From the NCBI GenBank assembly GCA_030537525.1, contig JAUNVU010000001.1, positions 74,142 through 138,141 of the forward strand: a stretch of DNA of 64,000 nt. Reading direction: 5' to 3'. The DNA comes from Eubacteriales bacterium. GTDB lineage: Bacteria; Bacillota; Clostridia; Saccharofermentanales; DTU023. Position 1 is the stretch's first letter, and each line of letters opens with the position of its first letter. A program made the translations under genes and the position numbers. A model generated the notes under the pieces. The model was not told where the DNA came from. It worked only from the letters and a program-made list of their open reading frames with translations, and did no database searches. This document shows, piece by piece, positions 20,191 through 29,371 of this stretch.

Positions 20191-20949
20191 CTGCCGAAAT
20201 TTTTCTATGCCGAAGTTTTAAGCCCAGGAGCTGTATTCCGGCTGTCGGGCGAGAATGATTTAAGCCACCTACAGAAGGCCAGGCGGATTTCGGAGGGCTC
20301 GCTGATCGAAGTCTACGATGCTGCTGGCTCATTGTGGCAGGCCAAATGCCTCGAGACAGTACCCGCCCAGTTCATAGAGTTAAGGGCAGAGGAGAGGCTT
20401 AGGGTAGTGTCAGAAGCCAAGATCAGACTAAGTCTCTATCAGGCCTTGCCACAGGGTAGTAAGTTCGACTTAGTATTGGAACTGGCAGGTAGTTATGGGG
20501 CTGCAAATGTTGTGCCAATAATCACTGAAAAATCTCTATTTAAGATGCCAAATAGGGATATAAGTGGCAAGTACAGTCGCTGGCAGAAGATCTTGGAAGC
20601 TCAGTCTAAGCAGACGGGGCGTGCTACGGTGACAGAGCTTTTGCCAATTTGTGATTTGGCAAACCTGGCAAAAGCCGAACTTGATCATGACCTTATGATC
20701 TTTGGCCACTTCTCACCAGAGGCTGCAAGTCTTCGCAATTATTTGGCAGAGCATAAGGAGCGAATTAACGAATCAGCAAGCCTATCTATGGGTCTATTTG
20801 TCGGCCCTGAAAGTGGGTTTACGCAGGCTGAGGCGGAGTTGCTGAAGAAGCTTGGGGCTACTGAAGTGAGCTTTGGGCCTAGAGTTTTGAGAAGTGAGTT
20901 GGCTGCTAGCTTTGTACTCGCCAGTTTAACTTATCTCGAACTCATTTAA
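20191..20949 (+). CDS. rsmE: 16S rRNA (uracil-1498-N3) methyltransferase RsmE, apparent CTG start
   Basis: The C-terminal SPOUT domain is clear: LFVGPESGFTQAEAELL and FGPRVLRSELAASF form the SAM-binding knot. The frame stays open upstream to 20170, and translation from 20191 begins with PKFFYAE, matching the PUA-like N-terminus of RsmE (usually MPRFFV or similar). There is no ATG, GTG or TTG in frame before a TTG at 20332, which would delete that domain. A CTG at 20191 with GGAGG 6 nt upstream is therefore the best start, giving 252 residues, the normal family length. RsmE methylates U1498 of the 30S decoding region. The SD lies within a hairpin. Confidence 0.85.
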   Translation: MPKFFYAEVLSPGAVFRLSGENDLSHLQKARRISEGSLIEVYDAAGSLWQAKCLETVPAQFIELRAEERLRVVSEAKIRLSLYQALPQGSKFDLVLELAGSYGAANVVPIITEKSLFKMPNRDISGKYSRWQKILEAQSKQTGRATVTELLPICDLANLAKAELDHDLMIFGHFSPEAASLRNYLAEHKERINESASLSMGLFVGPESGFTQAEAELLKKLGATEVSFGPRVLRSELAASFVLASLTYLELI

Positions 20950-20950
20950 T

Positions 20951-20979
20951 TTGCCGATCTCGCCCTCTAAATGTATAAT
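20951..20979 (+). promoter_or_regulatory. Promoter of hisS
   Basis: TTGCCG (20951-20956) and TATAAT (20974-20979) are 17 bp apart. The leader is only about 24 nt long and leaves no room for a T-box. Confidence 0.7.
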
Positions 20980-21008
20980 TTATAAATTGAGCAAGAAGGA
21001 GGTAGCAT

Positions 21009-22280
21009 ATGCAGATCAAGGCTCCTAAAGGTTGCCGCGATATCTATGGAGTTGAGGCTGGCCAACTGCAATATCTCGAGCGCGTGTATTACGATTTGGC
21101 CAAGAAATTTGGCTTCCAAGAGATCCGAGTTCCGACCTTCGAACAGACTGAGCTGTTTCAGCGCGGTGTCGGAGAAACTACGGATATAGTTAATAAAGAA
21201 ATGTACACTTTCGAGGACAAGGGTGGTCGGTCCATGACTTTGCGGCCAGAAGGGACGGCACCTGTTGTCAGGGCCTATCTTGAGCATGGCATGGCTAATT
21301 TGCCTTCTCCGCTCAAGCTGTTTTACAGCATGAATGTCTTTCGCTATGAGCGTCCGCAGAAGGGTAGATATAGGGAATTCCAGCAATTCGGCATGGAATT
21401 AATCGGGGCTAGTGGTGCTTTGGCTGAGGCCGAGATACTGAGTTTTCTCGATAGTTTTTTCAAGAAGCTTGGACTAGTTGACTATCAGCTGGCCTTAAAT
21501 TCACTCGGTTGCAATGCATGCCGTAGTGCATATAACGAGAAACTTAAAGATTATCTGGTGGAACACAGTTCAGAGCTCTGTCCAGACTGTGTAGGAAGGT
21601 CTCAGCGTAACCCACTACGCTGCTTGGATTGCAAGAATCCGAATTGTGCGCCTGTTTTAAATTCGGCTCCACTACCAGCAGATTTGCTATGTTCAGATTG
21701 CCAGGCAGAATTTACTAAACTTCTTGCGGCCCTAGATCAATTGGGTATCAATTATTATTTGGCGCCACGTCTGGTTCGCGGCCTAGATTATTACACTGGG
21801 ACGGTTTTCGAATTTCAATCTGATAAGCTCGGAGCACAGACAGCAATACTTGGTGGTGGTCGCTACGATAAGCTTATTGCTGAGCTTGGAGGTGAGCCAA
21901 CGCCTGCTGTAGGTTATGCCTTTGGGGTCGAGCGGCTTAGGTTGGAGTTAGAAGCTGGCGGGCTTTTGCCAGAGTTTCAGCCAAGAGCTGATCTCTCTAT
22001 TGTCTCGTTTGCAGATACAGGAGTTGAAGCACTTGTGCTAGCTAATAATTTGCGAGCTGCAGGGCTGGTCGTGGACTGTGATTTAATGGGCCGGAGTTTC
22101 AAGGCTCAGATGAAGCAGGCCAATCGTCAGGGAGCGAGATATCTTCTGGTGCTCGGAACAGATGAATTGCAGGCCGAAGAGGTCGAAATTAAGCGTCTTT
22201 CGGATGGCAGTACTGCAATGGTGTTGAAATCAGAAATTACTAAATATATAAAGCAGTCGGAGGAAGCAAATGGCAGATAG
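21009..22280 (+). CDS. hisS: Histidyl-tRNA synthetase
   Basis: This 423-residue class II synthetase starts KAPKGCRDI. Motif 2 is in GRYREFQQFGME, the histidine-specific motifs are LVRGLDYYTGTVFEF (about 255-270) and the motif 3 region GVERLRLEL. A Cys-rich insertion (C-x2-C pairs near 171-240) matches that of many HisRS. The C-terminal anticodon-binding domain spans about 325-415. AGGAGG precedes the ATG. The last 11 nt overlap aspS, so the two are co-translated. Confidence 0.97.
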   Translation: MQIKAPKGCRDIYGVEAGQLQYLERVYYDLAKKFGFQEIRVPTFEQTELFQRGVGETTDIVNKEMYTFEDKGGRSMTLRPEGTAPVVRAYLEHGMANLPSPLKLFYSMNVFRYERPQKGRYREFQQFGMELIGASGALAEAEILSFLDSFFKKLGLVDYQLALNSLGCNACRSAYNEKLKDYLVEHSSELCPDCVGRSQRNPLRCLDCKNPNCAPVLNSAPLPADLLCSDCQAEFTKLLAALDQLGINYYLAPRLVRGLDYYTGTVFEFQSDKLGAQTAILGGGRYDKLIAELGGEPTPAVGYAFGVERLRLELEAGGLLPEFQPRADLSIVSFADTGVEALVLANNLRAAGLVVDCDLMGRSFKAQMKQANRQGARYLLVLGTDELQAEEVEIKRLSDGSTAMVLKSEITKYIKQSEEANGR

Positions 22281-24054
22281 AAAATGGCGTCGAACGCAAA
22301 GGGTTGCAGAAGTAAGTGAACAGGATCTAGGTAAAGAGCTCTGTCTCATGGGTTGGTGTGCCAGACAGCGAGATCTTGGCAATATCGTCTTCATCGTCTT
22401 GCGAGATCGTTCTGGGGAATTGCAGCTGGTATTTGATGAGGAAGCTGGTGATGGACTAGTTGAGCAAGCCAAGGCACTGCGCAGTGAGTATGTCATAGGT
22501 GTCAAGGGTGTTTTACGAGAGCGTGAGTCAGCAAATCCAGACATGCCTACTGGTAAGTGGGAGCTTGCCGTAAAAGATCTCATCGTCTACTCGAAGGCCG
22601 AGACACCGCCGTTTTATATCGAGGACACTGATAATTCGCGGGAGTCCTTGCATCTAGAATATCGCTATTTGGATCTAAGACGTCCGAAGATGCGGGACAA
22701 AATGATCTTCCGTCATAAATTTAATAAATTCACTAGAGACTGGTTTGATGCTGAGGGCTTCTTGGAAATTGAGACACCTTATCTGGTCAAGTCGACGCCA
22801 GAGGGTGCTAGAGATTATCTTGTACCATCGAGAGTTCATCAGGGAAAGTTCTTCGCCTTGCCGCAGTCACCACAGATTTTGAAGCAGATTTTAATGGTTT
22901 CAGGCTTTGACCGCTATATGCAATTGGCCCGCTGCTTCCGTGATGAGGACTTGAGGGCTGATCGACAGCCAGAATTTACCCAGATTGATGCAGAAATGAG
23001 TTTTGTGGATCAAGAGGATGTATTCGATGTAGTTGAGCGTTATTTTCACGACCTCTTTAAAGAACTTCTGGATTACGATATTCAGCTGCCAGTACAGCGT
23101 ATGACCTATGCAGATGCCATGCGAGATTATGGTACAGATAAGCCAGACCTGCGCTTTGATTTGAAATTAGTTGATATCACGGAGCTAGTGCAGGACACTG
23201 ATTTTAGAGTGCTGTCGGCTAATACCAAGCCAGGACACCGAGTAGTAGCGATCAAGGTCTCGGGAGCTGAATTCTCGAGGAGAGAAATTGATAAGTTGAC
23301 GGAGGTAGTTAGAACTTACGGTGCTAAGGGCTTGTTGTGGATTCAGAAGACAGCTGCTGAGCTGCGCTCTTCATTCAGCAAGCAGGTGACTCCTGAACTA
23401 CTCGGCTCCATCGCCGAGAAAATGCTTGTACAGGAAGGTGATTATATTTTCATTGTTGGTGATGAAGACCTAGTGGCCAGTCGAGCGCTTGGTCAGCTGA
23501 GGCTTGAACTAGCGAAGCAATTAGAGCTGATTCCTGAAAATACTTGGGCACCGCTCTGGGTCATTGATTTCCCAATGTTTGAATACGATGATGAACTAGA
23601 GGCCTATGTGCCAGCTCACCACCCATTTACATCACCTCTGCCAGAAGATCGTGACAAATTGCGTACAGAACCTGAGAATTGTCGAGCTCAGAGTTATGAT
23701 TTCGTCTTGAATGGCAATGAATTATTGAGTGGTTCGATCCGAATTCATGACGCCGATTTGCAGCACGAGATCTTCGACTTATTAGGCATGTCTGAAGAGG
23801 AAATTCAGAAACGCTTCGGCTTCCTAATTAAAGCCTTCCGCTATGGTGTGCCACCACATGGCGGTTTCGCTATAGGGCTCGACCGCCTCGTCATGCTGAT
23901 GACAAACTCGGATAGTATTCGAGATATTATAGCCTTCCCGAAGGTGCAAAATTCTGCTTGTTTGATGAGTGAAGCCCCTAGTAGCGTGCCTGAAGCCGAT
24001 ATTGAAGCGCTTGGCCTGGAGCTAAAAGAAGCAGCCAAAGAGGATAAGAAATAG
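22270..24054 (+). CDS. aspS: Aspartyl-tRNA synthetase
   Basis: This 594-residue protein has an N-terminal OB-fold anticodon domain (about 1-105), class II motif 1 near 150-175, motif 2 CFRDEDLRADRQPEFTQID near 220-238, the bacterial GAD insertion (about 300-400) and motif 3 GFAIGLDRLVMLM near 530. Whether it charges only tRNA-Asp or also tRNA-Asn cannot be decided here. It overlaps hisS by 11 nt, a common Bacillota pair. GGAGG lies upstream of the ATG inside hisS. Confidence 0.97.
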   Translation: MADRKWRRTQRVAEVSEQDLGKELCLMGWCARQRDLGNIVFIVLRDRSGELQLVFDEEAGDGLVEQAKALRSEYVIGVKGVLRERESANPDMPTGKWELAVKDLIVYSKAETPPFYIEDTDNSRESLHLEYRYLDLRRPKMRDKMIFRHKFNKFTRDWFDAEGFLEIETPYLVKSTPEGARDYLVPSRVHQGKFFALPQSPQILKQILMVSGFDRYMQLARCFRDEDLRADRQPEFTQIDAEMSFVDQEDVFDVVERYFHDLFKELLDYDIQLPVQRMTYADAMRDYGTDKPDLRFDLKLVDITELVQDTDFRVLSANTKPGHRVVAIKVSGAEFSRREIDKLTEVVRTYGAKGLLWIQKTAAELRSSFSKQVTPELLGSIAEKMLVQEGDYIFIVGDEDLVASRALGQLRLELAKQLELIPENTWAPLWVIDFPMFEYDDELEAYVPAHHPFTSPLPEDRDKLRTEPENCRAQSYDFVLNGNELLSGSIRIHDADLQHEIFDLLGMSEEEIQKRFGFLIKAFRYGVPPHGGFAIGLDRLVMLMTNSDSIRDIIAFPKVQNSACLMSEAPSSVPEADIEALGLELKEAAKEDKK

Positions 24055-24669
24055 ATGCCAGATCAATTTGTTGAACATACCGAGCAAGAGCAGCTAAAAA
24101 AGCCACAAAAGAATTGGCAAAAAGAGCTTTGGGAATGGTTTAAGATAATAGTAATCGCCCTTTTGCTCGGGCTCTTCTTGAGATACTTCGTCGTGCAAAG
24201 AAATGTGGTACAAGGTAATTCTATGTATCCAAATCTCCAAGATCGAGATCGCGTCTTCGTAGAGCTTGTGACTAAGCATTTTGCTGGTTTCAACCATGGC
24301 GATATTGTGACTATTAAAACGGAGCAAGTGCCGGGCTATGAGTCATATAAAGCAGAAGGCGAGGAGGCACCACGGCTGATCAAGAGAGTTATAGGCTGCC
24401 CAGGTGATCACATCCGCATTAAAGACGGTTTTATCTATGTCAATGACATCAAATTAAGTGAGAGCTATATTGCCAGCGATCTTGTTACTGAGCCTTTCGA
24501 TTCACGTTATGTCGATGTAACTTTGGCCGAGGATGAGTATTATGTCCTCGGTGACAACCGCAATCACAGCCGTGACTCCAGAAGTTTCGGACCAGTTCAC
24601 AAGTCTGATATTGTTGGTAAATTATGGTTTAGAGTATACCCCTATGAGAATTTTGGTAAGGTAGAGTAG
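24055..24669 (+). CDS. lepB: Type I signal peptidase
   Basis: This 204-residue protein has one N-terminal membrane helix (about 29-47) and the S26 boxes: catalytic Ser56 in GNSMYPN, the Lys110 general base in RLIKRVIG and the YYVLGDNRNHSRDSR box near 161-175. It removes signal peptides outside the membrane. Its ATG directly follows the aspS stop, so it is coupled to aspS and precedes lepA, the usual lep arrangement. Confidence 0.95.
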   Translation: MPDQFVEHTEQEQLKKPQKNWQKELWEWFKIIVIALLLGLFLRYFVVQRNVVQGNSMYPNLQDRDRVFVELVTKHFAGFNHGDIVTIKTEQVPGYESYKAEGEEAPRLIKRVIGCPGDHIRIKDGFIYVNDIKLSESYIASDLVTEPFDSRYVDVTLAEDEYYVLGDNRNHSRDSRSFGPVHKSDIVGKLWFRVYPYENFGKVE

Positions 24670-24684
24670 TATTGGAGATATTTA

Positions 24685-26499
24685 ATGACTGAACAAGCCA
24701 TTGATAGAATTAGAAATTTCTGCATAGTTGCGCATATCGATCATGGTAAGTCGACCTTGGCCGACTGTCTGATTGAGGCTACAGGTCATCTGGCCTCGCG
24801 TGAAATGCATGATCAGGTACTGGACAATATGGATCTAGAACGTGAGCGCGGTATTACGATCAAGGCGCAAGCGGTGAGATTGAATTATCGAGCCCAGGAC
24901 GGGCAAGATTACGTCCTGAACTTGATTGACACGCCTGGACATGTCGATTTTAACTATGAGGTATCAAGATCTCTTGCGGCCTGTGATGGTGCAATCCTGG
25001 TAGTGGATGCAGCACAAGGCGTTGAGGCTCAGACACTTGCCAATGCTTATCTAGCCATTGATGCAGATCTTGAGATTTTACCTGTTATTAATAAAATTGA
25101 CCTGCCAGCTGCAGACCCTGATATGGCAAGAGAAGAGATAGAAGAAGTCATAGGTATTGAGGCCCAGAATGCTCCGGCTATCTCAGCTAAGGAGAAATTA
25201 AATATACCTGATGTCTTAGAAGCTATAGTGCATAAATTGCCTTCGCCAGATGTCGATCGTGACGCACCACTGCAAGCATTAATTTTCGATTCCCAATATG
25301 ATAGCTACAAGGGAGTCATTGTACACGTCAATCTCAAGGCCGGCAGTCTGAGACGAGGTGAGGCCATACGCTTCATGAATACTGGCGCTGAATATGAAGT
25401 CGTCGAACTAGGCTATTTCACGGCGGCTGGGCTATCACCTCAAGAAAAATTGCTAGCAGGTGATGTTGGTTATATTACGGCCGCGATCAAGGAAATCCGT
25501 GATAGTCGTGTCGGTGACACCGTTACTTCGATTGAGAAGCCAGCTGCAGAAGCTCTACCAGGTTATAAGCCAGTTAAGCAGATGGTTTTCTGCGGTATTT
25601 ATCCCGTGGACGGTGGTGATTATGAGGCGCTGCGTGAAGCGCTCGAAAAAGTTCAGCTAAATGATGCTGCCTTGGATTTCCAACCTGAGACTTCTGCAGC
25701 TCTGGGTTTTGGCTTCCGCTGTGGCTTCCTGGGTTTGTTGCACTATGAGATAATCCAAGAGCGCCTTGAACGGGAGTTTCAGCTTAACCTGATATCAACT
25801 GCTCCCTCGGTAGTTTACAGACTCTTGATGAGTGATGGTGAAGAAGTAGAGTTAGACAATCCAACTAATCTACCGCCAGTAGAGGAAATAGAAGCCATGT
25901 ATGAGCCTATAGTCAAGGCGACTATCATGACACCTAAAGACTACGTCGGCAATCTCATGGAACTATGCCAAGAGCGTCGTGGTGTCTTTATTGATATGCA
26001 ATATCTCGACAAGACGAGAGTTGCGCTAAGCTATGAGATGCCCTTAAATGAAATTATTTACGATTTCTTTGATGCCTTGAAATCTCGCTCAAGAGGTTAT
26101 GCCTCCTTGGACTATGAGTTCTATGAATACCGTGCTTCTGATCTAGTAAAACTGGATATTCTAATTCATGGTAAGATCGTTGATGCCCTTAGTTTCATCA
26201 TTCATAGAGACAAGGCTTATGCCAGAGCAAGAGTGATCTGTGAGAAACTCAAGGACAATATTCCACGACATCAGTTCGAGGTGCCAATACAGGCAGCCAT
26301 TGGTGGCAAGATCATTGCAAGAGAAACTATTAGAGCATTTCGTAAAGACGTTTTGGCGAAGTGCTATGGTGGTGACATCAGCCGAAAGAAGAAGTTGCTT
26401 GAAAAGCAGAAAGAAGGAAAGAAGCGGATGCGCTCTGTAGGTGCTGTAGAAGTCCCACAGGAAGCCTTCATGAGCGTTTTGAAGCTAAGCGAAGACTAA
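24685..26499 (+). CDS. lepA: Elongation factor 4 (LepA)
   Basis: This 604-residue translational GTPase has G1 AHIDHGKST near 16-24, G3 DTPGHVDF near 82-89 and G4 NKID near 136-139, followed by EF-G-like domains II, III and V and the LepA-specific C-terminal domain (about 490-600, ending [15 protein letters not shown]). LepA acts on stalled or initiating ribosomes. The start follows lepB by 15 nt. Confidence 0.97.
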   Translation: MTEQAIDRIRNFCIVAHIDHGKSTLADCLIEATGHLASREMHDQVLDNMDLERERGITIKAQAVRLNYRAQDGQDYVLNLIDTPGHVDFNYEVSRSLAACDGAILVVDAAQGVEAQTLANAYLAIDADLEILPVINKIDLPAADPDMAREEIEEVIGIEAQNAPAISAKEKLNIPDVLEAIVHKLPSPDVDRDAPLQALIFDSQYDSYKGVIVHVNLKAGSLRRGEAIRFMNTGAEYEVVELGYFTAAGLSPQEKLLAGDVGYITAAIKEIRDSRVGDTVTSIEKPAAEALPGYKPVKQMVFCGIYPVDGGDYEALREALEKVQLNDAALDFQPETSAALGFGFRCGFLGLLHYEIIQERLEREFQLNLISTAPSVVYRLLMSDGEEVELDNPTNLPPVEEIEAMYEPIVKATIMTPKDYVGNLMELCQERRGVFIDMQYLDKTRVALSYEMPLNEIIYDFFDALKSRSRGYASLDYEFYEYRASDLVKLDILIHGKIVDALSFIIHRDKAYARARVICEKLKDNIPRHQFEVPIQAAIGGKIIARETIRAFRKDVLAKCYGGDISRKKKLLEKQKEGKKRMRSVGAVEVPQEAFMSVLKLSED

Positions 26500-26515
26500 A
26501 GTCTAAAATTAACCC

Positions 26516-26543
26516 TTGTCTGAGCTCGAACTTGTGCTATACT
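26516..26543 (+). promoter_or_regulatory. Promoter of tRNA-Leu
   Basis: TTGTCT (26516-26521) and TATACT (26538-26543) are 16 bp apart, with TGC directly before the -10. The leader contains a 5-bp hairpin CCGAG-TTCGA-CTCGG at 26556-26570. Confidence 0.65.
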
Positions 26544-26578
26544 ACTTGAGGATTTCCGAGTTCGACTCGGCTTTATAT

Positions 26579-26663
26579 GCGGACGTGGTGGAATTGGCAG
26601 ACACGCTGGATTTAGGTTCCAGTGCCGCGAGGCATGCAGGTTCGACTCCTGTCGTCCGCACCA
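26579..26663 (+). tRNA. tRNA-Leu (anticodon TAG), CCA encoded
   Basis: A class II tRNA with acceptor GCGGACG/CGTCCGC, D loop AATTGGCAGAC, anticodon stem CTGGA with loop TTTAGGT, a long variable arm (TGCCGCGAGGCA) and T arm CAGGTTCGACTCCTG. Discriminator A is followed by CCA. Anticodon TAG reads CTA and other CTN Leu codons. No terminator separates it from the regulator gene starting 20 nt later. Confidence 0.95.
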
Positions 26664-26682
26664 ATTTACAAGGAGCTTGTCA

Positions 26683-27426
26683 ATGCGGAAAACTTGCGAG
26701 ATTATGGCAGATACGGCCCTCTTCAGAGGGATTAACAGCGAAATTTTTCGAGCGAGTTGCGAACATACCGAAATCCATAACTATTCGAAATCTGAAGTAG
26801 TTGCAAGAGAAGGTGATCCCTGTACTGGCCTAGGTATTGTTGTCGAAGGACAATTGGCACTTCAGAAATATTCGAGCTCGGGCGAGAATTCAACCCTGTC
26901 TATACTGGGTGCTGGCCAGAGCTTTGGCCAAGAACTTATTTTCTCATCGCGAAGAAGATATAATTTCTCGCTTGAAGCTTTGAATCAATGCAAGCTGATT
27001 TTAGTTCCACGAGAAGACATTCTGGCCATGATAGCAAAGAGCCCTCAGCTCTTAATTAATTTCTTACAGACTTTATCTGATGAGTTGAGACATAGAGAAG
27101 AACATATTCACCTGCTTTCCCAACGCACACTTCGTCAGAAGATTTCATGCTACCTATTAGAGCTTTACAGGAAGCAGTTAGCTGATGAGGGTGAGACTTT
27201 TAGAACACAGGCTCAGCTTCTTAAGACGGCTTCAGTAGAGTTGCCAGTATCAAAGGAAATCGCCTCGCGTCTATTAGCAATTCCTAGACCTTCATTTTCA
27301 AGAGAGTTAATTTCGATGGAAAAAGACGGATTGGTCAAGGTCGCTGGAAGAGTGATTTGGCTATTAGATTTGAAGGGACTAGAGAGTGGTATCTTAAGTG
27401 ATGACGATGATGAGGATGAGGAATAG
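26683..27426 (+). CDS. Crp/Fnr family transcriptional regulator
   Basis: This 247-residue protein has a cyclic-nucleotide-type jelly-roll (about 15-125, with VVAREGDPCTGLGIVVEGQ), a dimer helix and a C-terminal HTH (VSKEIASRLLAIPRPSFSRELISM near 190-213). There is no Fnr-type N-terminal Cys cluster. The effector is unknown. It ends in a run of acidic residues (DDDDEDEE). ATG 26683 has AAGGAG 7 nt upstream. It lies 20 nt after tRNA-Leu and is probably read from the tRNA promoter. A terminator follows at 27469. Confidence 0.85.
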   Translation: MRKTCEIMADTALFRGINSEIFRASCEHTEIHNYSKSEVVAREGDPCTGLGIVVEGQLALQKYSSSGENSTLSILGAGQSFGQELIFSSRRRYNFSLEALNQCKLILVPREDILAMIAKSPQLLINFLQTLSDELRHREEHIHLLSQRTLRQKISCYLLELYRKQLADEGETFRTQAQLLKTASVELPVSKEIASRLLAIPRPSFSRELISMEKDGLVKVAGRVIWLLDLKGLESGILSDDDDEDEE

Positions 27427-27468
27427 ATCAGAGTTCAAATTCTAAATTATTGATGTCAGACTAATAAA

Positions 27469-27507
27469 TGTAGCTTTTATCTTGAGATATAAAAGCTGCA
27501 TTTTTTC
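27469..27507 (+). terminator. Rho-independent terminator after the Crp/Fnr gene
   Basis: TGTAGCTTTTAT (27469-27480) pairs with ATAAAAGCTGCA (27489-27500) with one wobble pair and is followed by six Ts and a T-rich run. Confidence 0.9.
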
Positions 27508-27523
27508 TTTTTATTGCCTTTAA

Positions 27524-27600
27524 TTGGATTATAGGACGATTATAATTTATACTTAAGTTATTATAAACTTTAAGTAGTGTCGGGGCATTGTGATCCCGAC
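27524..27600 (+). promoter_or_regulatory. fhs promoter region with dyad and leader hairpin
   Basis: A likely promoter is TTGGAT (27524-27529) - 18 bp - TATACT (27548-27553); a TATAAT also lies at 27541. Overlapping and just after the -10 is an imperfect dyad, ACTTAAGTT (27551-27559) with AACTTTAAGT (27566-27575). A 6-bp hairpin GTCGGG/CCCGAC at 27579-27600 stands directly before the SD (AAAAGGAG). The dyad could be an operator; no known riboswitch is recognised. Confidence 0.4.
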
Positions 27601-27617
27601 AGGGAAAAGGAGTAATT

Positions 27618-29294
27618 ATGTCCTATAAGACCGATATCGAAATTGCCCAAGAGGCGAAGTTGAAGCCGATCGATGAGATTGCCAAGAATGCAGGTATTGA
27701 TACTGCAATGCTCGAACACTATGGCCCATACAAGGCTAAGATTTCACTAGATGCCCTCAAGGGTGAGCAGAAGCGCGGTAAGTTAATTCTGACCACAGCA
27801 ATCACACCGACACCAGCAGGTGAAGGTAAGACTACTACCACCATTGGGGTTGCTGATGGCTTGCGTCGCTTAGGCAAGAACTCTGCTGTCGCTCTGCGCG
27901 AACCATCACTAGGTCCCGTCTTCGGTGTCAAGGGCGGTGCGGCTGGTGGCGGCTATGCACAGGTCATCCCCATGGAAGATCTGAACTTACACTTTACTGG
28001 TGACTTCCATGCCATCGGTGCAGCAAACAACCTCCTAGCTGCAATGCTAGATAACCACATTCACCAGGGAAATGCCCTGAATATTGATACCCGTTCAATC
28101 ATCTGGCGCCGCTGCGTAGATATGAACGATAGACAGTTGAGAAATGTTGTCGATGGTCTGGGTAAACGCGGTGATGGCGTAGTCCGTGAAGACGGTTTCG
28201 ATATCACTGTTGCTTCAGAAGTAATGGCAGTTTTCTGCCTCGCAACTTCAATGGCAGATCTGAAGAAGCGACTTGGAAATATCATCGTTGCCTATAACAT
28301 GGAGGGTCAGCCCGTCACAGCACATGATCTCAAGGCTGAGGGTGCTATGACTGCATTGCTCAAGGATGCCTTGAAACCAAATATCATCCAGACTCTAGAG
28401 GGAACACCAGCCTTTGTACATGGTGGGCCATTCGCTAATATTGCCCACGGCTGTAACTCAGTTCTAGCAACTACGATGGCCCTAACTCACGCCGAATACA
28501 CAGTAACAGAAGGTGGCTTTGGTGCTGACCTTGGTGCTGAGAAGTTCCTCGACATCAAGTGCCGTAAAGCGGGCTTAAATCCAGACGCAGTAGTCCTAGT
28601 AGCCACAGTCAGAGCATTGAAGATGCACGGTGGCAAGGATAAGAAGGATCTGAAAGGTGAGGATCTTGAAGCCCTAGAACGCGGCATGCCAAACCTGCTT
28701 CGTCACGTTGATAATATGCTCAACGTCTTCGGTAAGAAGGTAGTTGTAGCGATCAACCGCTTCCCGGATGATAGTGAAGCTGAGCTAGAGCTAATTCGCA
28801 AGCTCTGCAATGAGTCAGGCGTCGATGTTGCTCTATCAGAAGTCTGGGCCAAAGGCGGTGAAGGCGGAATGGAAGTTGCTCAGAAAGTTATTGAGCTCTG
28901 TGAAAATGGCGAGAAGTCTGAGCAGAAGTTCGCCTACGAACTCGACCAACCAATCGCCAAGAAGATCGAAGATCTGGCAAAGAACGTCTATAGAGCTGAC
29001 GGTGTTGAGTTTACTCCGCTTGCCAAGAAGGCCATGAAGCGTGCTGAGGACTTGGGTTACGGAGATCTGCCAATTTGCATGGCAAAAACTCAGTACTCTT
29101 TTTCTGATGACCCCAAGGCTCTTGGTGCACCAGAGAACTTTACCATTACGGTTAGAAATATCAGACTGTCTGCAGGTGCAGGCTTCATCGTTGCTTTGAC
29201 TGGTGAGATCATGACCATGCCAGGCCTACCTAGAATCCCATCTGCTGAAAATATTGATGTCACAGAAGACGGTGTCATTACTGGTTTATTCTAA
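27618..29294 (+). CDS. fhs: Formate-tetrahydrofolate ligase
   Basis: This 558-residue protein is full-length for the family. It has the P-loop [13 protein letters not shown] near 65-77, [22 protein letters not shown] near 95-116 and the C-terminal [21 protein letters not shown] block. It makes 10-formyl-THF from formate, THF and ATP, feeding purine and formyl-Met synthesis or the methyl branch of acetogenic C1 metabolism. It is monocistronic, with a hairpin terminator after it. Confidence 0.98.
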   Translation: MSYKTDIEIAQEAKLKPIDEIAKNAGIDTAMLEHYGPYKAKISLDALKGEQKRGKLILTTAITPTPAGEGKTTTTIGVADGLRRLGKNSAVALREPSLGPVFGVKGGAAGGGYAQVIPMEDLNLHFTGDFHAIGAANNLLAAMLDNHIHQGNALNIDTRSIIWRRCVDMNDRQLRNVVDGLGKRGDGVVREDGFDITVASEVMAVFCLATSMADLKKRLGNIIVAYNMEGQPVTAHDLKAEGAMTALLKDALKPNIIQTLEGTPAFVHGGPFANIAHGCNSVLATTMALTHAEYTVTEGGFGADLGAEKFLDIKCRKAGLNPDAVVLVATVRALKMHGGKDKKDLKGEDLEALERGMPNLLRHVDNMLNVFGKKVVVAINRFPDDSEAELELIRKLCNESGVDVALSEVWAKGGEGGMEVAQKVIELCENGEKSEQKFAYELDQPIAKKIEDLAKNVYRADGVEFTPLAKKAMKRAEDLGYGDLPICMAKTQYSFSDDPKALGAPENFTITVRNIRLSAGAGFIVALTGEIMTMPGLPRIPSAENIDVTEDGVITGLF

Positions 29295-29315
29295 AGTCTA
29301 ATTTCAGATAAGATG

Positions 29316-29343
29316 AGCGGAGGCCAGTAGGCCTCCGCTTTCA
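29316..29343 (+). terminator. Terminator hairpin after fhs
   Basis: A 10-bp perfect stem AGCGGAGGCC/GGCCTCCGCT (29316-29325 with 29330-29339) with a 4-nt loop. The T tail is short (TTTC), so termination may be incomplete. Confidence 0.75.
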
Positions 29344-29371
29344 TAATCTCTTAGAGGGAAAGGGTGTTTTC

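Noticed and set aside
20332-20949. RsmE starting at TTG 20332
   Set aside because: It would remove the PUA-like N-terminal domain that the upstream frame encodes, and it has no SD at a good distance.
26516-26800. A 94-codon open frame across the tRNA-Leu gene
   Set aside because: It runs through the tRNA and has no SD or family match; the tRNA and Crp/Fnr gene explain the region.
27560-27617. THF or other riboswitch before fhs
   Set aside because: The leader is short and has just one 6-bp hairpin; no conserved riboswitch core is visible.
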